DNA from: Incurvaria masculella
Lineage: Eukaryota > Arthropoda > Insecta > Lepidoptera > Incurvariidae
Direction: 5' to 3'
DNA length: 64,000 nt
NCBI GenBank assembly: GCA_946894095.1
Contig: OX335644.1
Location: 25,525,595-25,589,594, forward strand
The notes beneath the pieces were generated by a model that was not told the DNA's origin, did not search any database, and saw only the letters and a program-made list of their open reading frames with translations. Each line of letters opens with the position of its first letter. The stretch's first letter is position 1. The position numbers and the translations under genes were made by a program. Below, one piece after another: positions 44,801 through 56,800 of the stretch.

Positions 44801-47800
44801 GTTGATGGCCAGCAGGATGTGCCCGTACTGCTCGCGAATCGGATAGTCCCACACGCGGTACTGCGCCTGGTCCGACGTCGCGTTCAGGGTTATCTCCTTC
44901 CACACCCTGGGAAGAGATCCATGATAACTTCAGAACTGTACCTACCTACAATAAGCATTTTATTGGTCGGTATGGCCAGCCGAATTTATTTTACGTCTAG
45001 TCACACATGAACGAATAGCCCCGTCTGCGCGATGGGTTCATCATAGACAAAAAAACCCATCATAGTCGCTCGTCAATAACCCACGTTTAAATTCATTTTC
45101 TCGGCCCGTATCTCCTGAATCCAATGAAATTCTAAACGAGAAAAATAGTATTGTATAATTTATAAGTTCAAAGGAACCTGGATACCTATACAAGGTGTCC
45201 TCCGCGAACTTCATGTTAATGAAGTATTGATGCACAGTGCTCCCTTCCACCACAGTGTAGTTGATACGCGACTGGCGTGCCAGCTGCTCCAGCGATGATA
45301 CTGGCGTCTGTGAGATAACAGGTAAACAGGCCGCATTTAGGATCGAAAGGACATCAACGTCAACGAAATTTAACTTGACAGTCTAGAAAGGAGCTAAGTC
45401 AACTCCTGGGGATTGATGCGGTTCCCTAAAAGCATAGATTAAATAAAAGCGAAGTGTTTAAACATTGGTTAACTTGGACGTCTCTTTCTGCCATCGGGTC
45501 TTAGTGAATCTTGAGGTCATTGTTTCTTGAAGGCTCCAAGACAAATCTTAAAAGGATGGTTTGAAAGAAAATACATTTACATTTAAAATGGGTTGAAAGA
45601 TGTCGTATAATAAATATAAACAAAATCGTTTTATGTCATATTATTCACTAGCAGCCCATCCCGGCTTTGCACGGGCATAATGTAATTTTAAAAAATGTTA
45701 TTTTGACACAATGATACACAAATAAACCCTTTTTATGTAGAGTTCCTATGTTGAAATATTAAAAAAAAAAACTTAGATATTATTATTAGATGATTATTAG
45801 ATATTAGAGAGCTCCCATAATAAACGCGCCCGATCGCTGCTAAATTCAAAGTGCTATAGTACTCCAGGAACTTTAGCCTTAAATCAGCACTTAAAAAAAC
45901 GTTAAATCCGAAATGCATTTTTTTTTCTCATAAACGTAGTATTTCATGTGGACGTGTGTACATTAAGTTTGCAAAATTTTGGGGGGTCCGGAAGATAGAA
46001 ATAAAATATGAAATATGTTTAAAAAATGATATCTCCTAAACAAATATTTAGAAATGTTATTTAAAAATGTTATATGTTAGCTAATTTTAGGTGTCATATT
46101 ACTGCGAATTTGCAACAATTTCTTATTTACGGAACTGTGTAAATATATATTTTTTGTACTATTTTCATAATGTCTGCAAACAAATCATGAAAATTCTATT
46201 TTATTATCTGAAATTGGAAACTGACCGCAAACTCTTTATTCTGTGAAATTTGTAAAATGTTGCAAATATTAGAAGCACATTTTTTTCATTTATAATTTTT
46301 ACATTCACACAAAAGCTAAACAAAAAAATCGAAATACGTATAAAATCGTTCGTTGTATAGTTTTGAAAGAATTTAATTTTCTTTTACATATTTTAGAAAG
46401 AAATATAGCAATAGCAAGTTAGGTTCGCGGCATAGATTTTTTTTAGTAAAAACATTTTTTTAAATACATTTCCGTAATTACAAAATTGTTGCAAATTCAC
46501 AGTTACATTACGCCTTAAAAGACTTAACATATATTTTTTTTTAATACCGTTTCTAGATATTTGTTTAGGAGAGATATATTTTTTAATACATTTTAATTTT
46601 TTTTCTATCTTCCGGGCCCCGCTAAATGTTGCAAACTTAATGTAAGCATATGAACATGAAATTATATATTTCTGAGAAAAAAAAAATAATTTCGGATTTC
46701 ATGTGCTTCTCAAACCTTATCTATCCCGGTCTATAGGGAGAACCGCGGCCTCCGTAGCACTATTTATAGGCACGCTCCCGCCCGCCCCGGCCGGCCAGTA
46801 CCGCCGCAAATGCTACGTCCCGCAATTTTTAAATCTGTAATATCTTCGAAAATATTCATTTAAATCATATGCTGTAAAGGGCCATATAGATTTATATTAA
46901 ATCAACAATGTATTTAAGGTATTTAATTGGATAAGGATTAACGCTGTATTGGTTAAAATCGCTTCAAAAATTAAAGTAAATGACAAAAAAAAAATTATTG
47001 TGGGATATCCATAAGAGATAGACATATACCATCGCGGAGTTTTCTGTAGACCTTTTCAATGTATACAATACTTAGTACATTATTTTGATAAATCTCGTAG
47101 GGTTCAGCCTGCGTTTGAAATTTAAGCGGAAAAAATGTATTTTTTACGACATCACATTGGAAACCTCAAAAATAACAGTATTTCTCCACTATTTAATGGA
47201 TGTTATTATACATATAAACCTTCCTCTTCAATCACTCTATCTATTAAAAAAAACCGCATCTAAATCCGTTGCGTAGTTTTAAAGATTTAAGCATACATAG
47301 GGATATAGGGATATGGGGACAGAGAAAGCGACTTTGTTTTATACTATGTAGTGATAGTGATAGTGATGTAGTGATTAGCCAGTTCAACAATGACAGTGAA
47401 GAAATAGCAACAAATTACGCTAGAATATTTTTTCAAAATGCACTTATTCTAAGTTTACAAAAGTGTTGAAGTGTTCCAATGACTCTTATGCCTGTGTGTT
47501 TAATACATACGAGTTATTGGTATATGTTTTACTAGCGGCCCGCTCCGGCTTCGCACGGGTATGAAATATATCTGAATGGCTCCCGCCGCCCCGTCCGGCC
47601 GGTACCGCCGCAAACGCTACGTCCCGCAATTTTTAAATCTGTAATATCTTCAAAAATATTTATTTAAATCATATGATGTAATGGGCCATATAGATCTATA
47701 TTAAATCAACAATGTATTAAGATATTTAATTGGATAAGGATTAATGCTGTATTGGTTAAAATCGCTTCGAAAATTAGCCATAATTTGTCTTAAAAAGTAA

Positions 47801-50800
47801 ATGACAATAAAATGTTATTGTGGGATATCCATAAGAGATAGAAATATACCATCGCGGAGTTTACTGTAGACCTTTTCAATGTGTACAATACTTAGTACAT
47901 TATTTTGATAAATCTCGTAGGGTTCAGCCTGCGTTTGCAATGTAAGCGGAAAAAAAAATTTTTTTTACGACATCACATTGGAAACCTCAAAAATAACAGT
48001 ACTTCTCCACTATTTAAAGCATGTTATTATACATATAAGCCTTCCTCTTCAATCACTCTATCTATTAAAAAAAACCGCATCAAAATCCGTCGCTTAGTTT
48101 TAAAGATTTAAGCATACATGGGGATATAGGGACAGAGAAAGCGACTTTGTTTTATACTATGTAGTGATTTGACAAATCTCGTAGGGTTCAGCCTGCGTTT
48201 GCAATGTAAGCGGAAAAATGATTTTTTAAGCTATTGCATAGCTTCTATCGAGGGCCTTGAGCGCGGGGACCGAATCCAGAAATTCCGTAACGAAAAAAAA
48301 CCTCACGCTCCCCACTCCGACGGGCGATGCCGGTAGTGCTACTTCACACCAGGGAGAGCGGGGCCGGGGGCGGCGGCGGGGGCGGGCCGGCATAAGTTGA
48401 TACAAAATGCTATGCAATAGCTTTACCGCGGCAGTCCCCGAGTGCCACACGTCTTTTTTTATGACATCACATTGGAAACCTCAAAAATAACAGTATTTCT
48501 CCACTATTTAATGGATGTTATTATACATATAAACCTTCCTCTTTAATTACTCTATCTATTAAAAAAACCGCATCAAAATCCGTTGCCTAGTTTTAAAGAT
48601 TTAAGCGAACATGGGGATATAGGGACAGAGAAAGCGACTTTGTTTTATACTATGTAGTGATTAACGCCCTTTAGTTAGCTTTCGGTTACACCATATCAAT
48701 ACGCAATGTAACCGAAAGTTCCTTATCGGATTTCAGGAGGAGCAGAGGAGGTTAAAACAGGGGTAAATAAAATAATTTATATTCCTTGTAACATTAATAG
48801 TAAGTAATATACATAAATTATAAGGTCATCCGTAATATATTGGGACTTTGACTTTAATCACAGCTTGTTAACGATATTTTTGACTTCAAAATAGGTTCTA
48901 GTTTGGTGTATCTTTCAGAATTGTTTGTCATTCAATTTGGGAAATAAAATCTGACAGACGGACAGAGAGGAATTGTACTAACGCTTCCCGGATTTATTTA
49001 TTTATTTAATAGATCGACATACAGAATTATACACTTAACATTACTAGGATACCATAATATAACAAGAATTACGTGTACATTCTGCGAGATGTCAATACAG
49101 CATGCGTAAATTATCATCAAACCAAACAATTAAATAACCAAAAGCTGAAAACAGAAAATAATAAAAGTTAAGGTAAAGTCAAAGTAAAAGTAAAAATGCA
49201 AAAAACAGACAAAAGAAAACAAAAGAACAATGAAACGACAAAGTCCAATTGACAAACATAATATTTGTTATGGGTTAAGTTTTATTAGGGTTCCGTACCC
49301 AAAGGGTGTCAACGGAACCCTATTACTAAGCCTCCGCTGTCCGTCCGTCCGTCCGTCCGTCCGTCCGTCCGTCCGTCCGTCTGTCACAGGGCTGTATCTC
49401 GTGAACCGCAATAGGTAGGAAGCTGAAATTTTCACGGAGTGTGAATTTATTTTGCCGCTATAACAACAAATAAAATAATAGTAATAATTAAAGGGGGGCC
49501 CCATACAAAAAATGTGTTAAAATAGATTTTTTTTAAATCTTGTACGGAACCCTTCGTGTGCGAATCCGACTCGCACCGGCATAATGTTCTAGTTTCGACC
49601 GGTTTTTTTGTAATCGTCTTAAATGAGCATGAGTTACCAACGGAAGCCTAAATAAATTATATCACCTGCATCCTTTCGACGGTGAGAAACGCCGCCAGGT
49701 TCGCCGTAAAGGTGGCCAGCATGAGCACCACGAATAGCCAATACGCAGCCACCAGCGTCCGGCCCGACAGCGCCTTGGGGGCCTCGCCGCCGCCCTGGGG
49801 CGTGAACGACGTCAGCGCGAACCAGAAGCTCTCCTTCAGCGTGAACTCTCTGCAATCCGAATGGAGCGGCTCGTACGTTTGAAAAATTTTACGGCTTTTC
49901 ACGCGGCAGGAAGAGACATTCTCCGACGTGCTCGTGCGCAGCAGACGACTCTGCACTCGACGTCTGCTGCGCACGAGCGCGGCGGACGCCTCCTTGACAG
50001 CGGGCTGAATGATTCGCTCGAAACGTCGGAGAATGTCTCTTCCTGCCGCGTGAAAAGCCGTAACATTTTTCAAACATGTCTAACGACCGCGGTAATCTCA
50101 AATGTATCATGAGCGGCTCGTAGCCTACCTAGACGCGGGGACTGGCCTAGCGTACCAGAGGTCTGGGTTTAATTCCGACATGCACCACTGTCTTTCGCTT
50201 TGCGAGTTCGATAAGTGCATTTCGTCACGAATGCGAGCTGCTCCATGGTTCGGAATCCATGTACATGTAAGGTTACTGTAGGTCCCCTTCCCCTAACTAG
50301 GTAGGGCTTAAGCCCGCCCGGGTTGGTACCATCGCATTGGATGAAAAGATTGTCGAAACGGCAATGAAAAATTGTCCGTGTTTTCCATCCAGTTCAATGT
50401 AGCCGTGCTCATAAAGGGAAGGTCCTGGCATGGCACCTAATTCCTTCGGGAATGTGGTGTATTCAGCTAATATCATAACGGTAATTGTGTGGTATTAGCC
50501 ATCCATATCAGGTCGCATAAAAAAAAAAAATAACCTACTAACTGGACCAAAGGAAACTAACATACATGAGCACTGGTATCAAGCCTTGAAGATCTTTATT
50601 TAGAAACATCAGCCTAGGCTTACCCGTCTTTAAAATTAACAATTTACCTGCAGGGGTAGGGATAGGCCTCCGGGTTGTTCCTGGCGGAGTATGGCGAGTA
50701 TTTGTCTAGGAACCAGATCATGAATCCTGTGAGGACAAGGGCCGCGACGATGGAGAGCCACACTTCAGTCCTGAGCACTGTCATGAACTTAAAGAGGGAA

Positions 50801-53800
50801 GTCTTGCGGGTCGGCTTGCGTATCACTGCAAACGTCATTCCATCAAAACTGGTGCATCCATAATATGAGCAGTCACCGGCTCACCTTTTATTTTTGCTTA
50901 GGGGCGCGGGGACTTGTTTTCCATGCCAGAGATCGTGGTTTGAATCCCCGCCCCGTTCATCCCCACTTTCTTTCCCTTTCTGGCTTGCATAAGCATTTCG
51001 TTAAGGTGGCCCAACCCGCTCATCTCCCCATACATAAGGGGAAAGAAGATCACGCGCATATTTCTTGTCAGAGATCCAAAATGTTGCTCAAAATAGCTTT
51101 ATTTGATCGAACTAGATGTCTGATGACCATTGGCATTGTAAAATTGTGTTTGGTTTCTAAGTTATAAGGTCCGAAAGTTCGAATTTTTCGCGCGTTTTAT
51201 AAAATAACTTTGGAGGTGGATTACGCAATGATAAAGTAAGAACATCGTAAAAAGATTAGTCATCAGACATAGCTTATTTAATCAAGATTTATGATCTATT
51301 TGGTTTTTGTTTGATTTTTTACTACAGCGGTCGTGGTTTACTTTTAGCTATAAGTCGTTTTGAAATAAAAATTTTCGTAAATCTTACCAAATCATACACT
51401 ATGCATATACATTGTCTTTTTTGTGGACATGTTGAATCTTCCTCATCACGGAGCCTGTCTTATTCTTTGAAACAGAGAGGGTCCCAGAGCGCAACAGCAC
51501 GGTTTTGTACCGTGCCCGCGAATGAGTTGGGCCCGCCGGGTTGGGCCACCTTAAGAACGCGAGCGGTTTCATGGTTCGGAATCCATGTAAAATTGAAGAA
51601 ATCTTCCCCTACTAAGAGGTAGGTTTAAGCCCGTGTGGTACCATCGCATTAGATGCGGCAGTAAAAAATAGTCCGCGTTTTCCATCCAGTTCGATGCTGC
51701 CGTGCTAATATCATTACCCATTCTACCATTATTTCGATTAGGAGAAATACTCTCGAAACACCAACTATTTTTAAGACTTCCCACCCAGTACTAGAAACTA
51801 GCAGTCGTATTCAGAGAGAACCTGTCAAAACTTAGTACAAAATTAGCAACGGACTAACCATACAAAAACCGGTTTAGTCCGGCGTATTAAAGTTAGTCCG
51901 CCCACTCTGAATACGGCTGTTTAAGTTAATAAAGTTTTGATAGTAAGGACTAGGATTATACACAACAAGATTACTGGAGTCAATAATCTTACCAATATGG
52001 ATGCCAGTTTGATCGAAGTACGGCGCAACGAAGTCTATAATCTCCTCGCGCTCAGCTGTCATCGTCAGGGCTGCAACCACCAGGTCAGTCTCCTGGACAG
52101 AAGGATCATCAGATAAGGCTACTCTTTTGGTTACGTTATCGCTTCCACTTGCAAAAACAAAGCACGAATCTAATCAATAAATTCAAACACAGTTCTGGGG
52201 GTCCATTCAGGTTAAGTGTGAGTTCGAACTTGTCACTAAATATCAACTCACTTTTTAAAACCTAGTTAATGTTTCCACACTTCTTGAACATCATTACAGT
52301 TAGGTAAAATCTGGTCTGTCCCGTAAATACGTTGAAATTATAAATAACGGTTCCGTTATTTAAATAATGATAAATTTCCCAGCTATTTTTAGGTTAACTC
52401 ACTCCCGAACTCGAACTCACTCTTACCTGAATGGGCCCCCAGGTATGCTGTCTTATATTCACTGTATGTACCGTCGACGACATAAGTCCAGTATCACCCT
52501 ACGGTTTGCGAAGTGCTACTGGACTTCTGAAAGCGACCGTACATACATGCCAGCCTTTGGAAAATTTTGCAAAGAACAGACAGAATTATGCAAAGACGCT
52601 AAACAGCGGTGGGGAAACCATTGCAAACCTTAACTGTACATAGGTAATATAATGAAATTAAAATTATTTACTCCTCTTGCCAAATCGCCAACGACGCCAT
52701 CCCAGCTTCCGTTCGGTAATTTCTGTCCAAAAGTTCCCGATTTCGGCGTGATGATTTCGTAGTCAAACTCCATTACCTGGAGAACAAGTTATAAACCTAA
52801 AATTCATTCGCAGTTGTTAGCGATATAGTTATAACCCACAAAAGGCGTTGAGAACAAGTGCACCATGAAGTACTTGAAAAACAGGTGCCCAATATTTGAA
52901 AGGAGACCAATAGAATCAAAGCTTTACTATGTACATAAATGGTTTACTCCTATAAATGGTTCTACTCCTTTGCAGATGTGCTGGTTACTACTGAAGCTCT
53001 TATTTTAAATCGTTACTTAGATATTGCACGTATACTGAAGTCGAATACCCACCTCGGACATTTTTTGTACCAGGTCGATGCAGTATCCCTCGTAAACCGG
53101 CTGCCCGTCCTCTGTCAGCAGTGGCTCTCCAGTGTCAGGGTCAATCTTGGGCATTGTCCATGGTACTGACTATCGGATCATTGATGCAGTTTTAGTATAC
53201 AATACAACAAGGCTTCCATCAGATTTGTTATTATCTATTATTGTATAAGCACATCGTTGGTTAAATAACTTCTATTTTTTAATCTATTTGCAATGAGGGT
53301 TTCTGTTTTTTGTTCTTTGTATTACTAAAGACGTGTTTGACAGTAGCATTTGGATCCCAGTGTGTATTTCATTATTGTAGACCAAAAAAATATGTAAACC
53401 AGTATAGTTACTTTGCGGGTTCTTTACTGAATTGATCTAATCCACAGATCAGTTTGTGACGTAACTTAGGCTGAGATAAATAGTCTAGAAAATAGTAAAC
53501 TAAGACTTAACAAAAGTAGTACCTTGTGACGTCACTTTGACACATTTTGAATGGATGAAATCTCAAAGTACATAATGCAAAGTTACGTCACAAAGTACTA
53601 CTTTTGTTAAGTCTAGGCTGAGATAAATAGTCGTAACAGAAACTAAGACTAACGAAAAGTAGTACTTTGTGACGTCAATTTGCATCACTTTGAGATTTCG
53701 TCCATACAAAATGTGTCAAAGTGACGTCACAAAGTACTACTTTTCGTTAGTGATAGTTTCTGTTACGACTATTTATCTCAGCCTTAGTTTACTATTTTCT

Positions 53801-56800
53801 AGACTATTTATCTCAAATTACATAATGCAAAGTGACGTCACAAAGTATTACTTTTTGTTAGCTTTAGTTTCTCTTACGACTAACTATTTATTTCAGCCTT
53901 AGTATAGTTTGATTACCAAATGTTTAAATAAATGAAATTAAATGAAGTGAAATGAAAGTGAGTCAAAAACTTACGGGAGTGGTGCCAACCCTGAAGAACA
54001 TCCTGAGGGGGCGCAGCTCAGCGCCGGCCAGCAGATGGAACTCCTCGCCGGCGGACCAGCTGGCAATGGCCTCCGCTCCATTGTCTGGTGTGTACGTTGC
54101 CAGAGTATACGAAGAGCGCAGGAACAGTCCTAGTCTAGTGGAGAGAAGGTAGTTTTTATGAATTTGTTTGTTCAAATGTTCGGTACGAATTTCATAACAG
54201 TGTGCTGGTGCCTAGTGGTGTCTAGTGTACCTTATAGAAGGTAGAGAGAGAAGAAGGTAAGCTAAGATGTTTTTGACATTTAGAACGAATTAGTGATGAA
54301 TGTAAAACAAAACATATTTACAAAGCTAAATCAGGTGGAGGCCGGGGACCGAAATGATCATACTATGACCAGATTCATACAAACACCACGCGTATTGAAA
54401 AGCATGTAATGCTTGCCTGTTGAAGAAGCGAGATAATAATGGGTGCATGGTGCCCTATTATGCCTGACTAACTCTTTAGTAAAGCATTGTGATATTAAGG
54501 AATCTACTGTTTGCGAAGGAATCTACTCACTTCTCCTCGTCCCAATACAGGACCGTCTCGTTGGATGCCTCGCTGTCGTCGGCGAACTGCCTGTACAGGC
54601 GGTCACGCGTCACGTTCATCTCGCCGATAGAAACCTCCGTGTCACAGTCGATGGGGGCCGTGATGATGGGAAGGTCTTTCTCCAGCTTGATGTACGTGTC
54701 CGCTATGTAGCCGAGGAGGTTCGACATGATGTATTGTTCGCGCTGTTGGCCGAAATTCACAAGATGATCTAGGTGCTCATATTCTTAGAAACATATTTTT
54801 TCAGGTTCAATTTGATTTGCTTTAGGCACATTCGGTGACCAAGTAGTTTCGTAAAATCTAAAATTCTTAGGAAATTTAACGCTATGGATACATGGAGGTT
54901 CACACTTCACCTCCATGTAAGGATATTGCTGGATCGGAGAAAAGGAATAGAAGCTAGGTCACAGAATAAGTAATAGTGGCTAGGTTACAATAGTTTCCAA
55001 GGAGTAGTCAAAATATGCTTTCTTTGTAGTTGTAGTGGTTTTAAATCTGCTCAGTGACAACACATCTATACATCTGACAACAGACTACTAACAAAGCCAA
55101 ACTTTTCAAAATCCAACCAAGATTTCTGATTACGGTGAATGGAAGGCTTTTGATTAAAGAGATTACTTTGACAACGGAACCAGCCAATACCTGGAACTCT
55201 TTAGGACACGTGCAGTCATTAGCAAGTGCCAGCATGCGGCAGCACTCCTCGCTATCGGCGCTTAGAAGGACAGTAGGGCGAATCAGCTGACTGAGATCCA
55301 GCTCCGAGGCCTGGTAGTCAGTTAGGATGAGGTTCCAACGGTAGTCCAGACGGACCAGCTTCTCTCGTACTGCCTGGAGAGAGGGCGATAGAGGTACTAG
55401 GATTAATGTCCATTAATTATACTTTTGGAGTGCTCTGAGAATGAATTCAAATAGTTTTCGTTAATTTTTTTTTTTTTTATGCGACCTGACATGGATGGCT
55501 AATACCACACAACTACCGTTATGATATTAGCCCAATTCACCTCATTCCCGAAGGAATTAGGAGCCATGCTAGGACCTTCCCTTTATGAGCACGGCTACAT
55601 TGAACTGGATGGAAAACACGGACAATTTTTCATTGCCGCTTCGACCATCTTTTTATCCAATGCGATGGTACCAACCCGGGCGGGCTTAAACCCTACCACC
55701 TAGTAGGGGAAGGGGACCTACAGTTTTACATGGATTCCGAACCATGGAGCAGCTCGAATTCGTGACGAAATGCACTTATCGAACTCTGAAAGAGAAAGAC
55801 AGTGGTGCAAGTCCCGGCCCGGTTGAACCCGGGCCTCTGGTACGCTAGGCCAGTCCCTGCGCCACTAGGCTACGAGTGCTACGAATGTCTAAAGAGAAGT
55901 ATTGTCATGAGCGTTCCTTGTTTAGATATTCTCGATTTATTCCCCTTAAGAATCCTTATTCGCCGAAGACAGAGGAGAGTGAACGTAGGCATGTCACGAC
56001 ACTACATAGAAGTTTTAGCTGTCATGCCAGGTTGGTTAGTAAAAAGTTGAACGCTTAATGGTAACATGGAACTACAAAATATAAAAATAGCTTGTGAACT
56101 ATTCTATAATGGGAATTAATGAGAAACTCCGAAACTATGGAATTTCCATAACTCCATCCAGCTTTAGGACTTTCCATAGATTCGCAGTTATTACTACGAG
56201 TCCATTCGATCGTTGCATGATGTTTACACACCTCCTCTCAATTCCGTAATTCCAAGTCAAAAGATTGCAATAAGTGTAGACATAAATATTACTACGTAAG
56301 TACAGGCCCTTCTATACAACAAACATGGAGCATCAAAAGTGATGTTCTGCACTCACCCGCCGATATGTGTCCATAACGAACTTGGCATCATAGAATAATA
56401 ATTACTGGTGGCATCGCCGACGACGGCGTAGAAACTGGGGTCCGGGGCGCCTCGCGAGTCAGTCCCGCGTGCATCTACACGCGCACGCTCGACGCGCCGA
56501 GCAGCTCGTACAGCGCGCGGTCCACGTCTGCGCAGGCCGAGTCGCACGCGAGACTAAGCCTCCACTCACCCGCCGATAGGTGTCCATAACGAACTTGGCA
56601 TCATAGAATAATAATTACTGGTGGCATCGCCGACGACGGCGTAGAAACTGGGGCCCGGGGCGCCTCGCGAGTCAGTCCCGCGTGCATCTACACGCGCACG
56701 CTCGACGCGCCGAGCAGCTCGTACAGCGCGCGGTCCACGTCTGCGCAGGCCGAGTCGCACGCGAGACTAAGCCTCCACTCACCCGCCGATAGGTGTCCAT

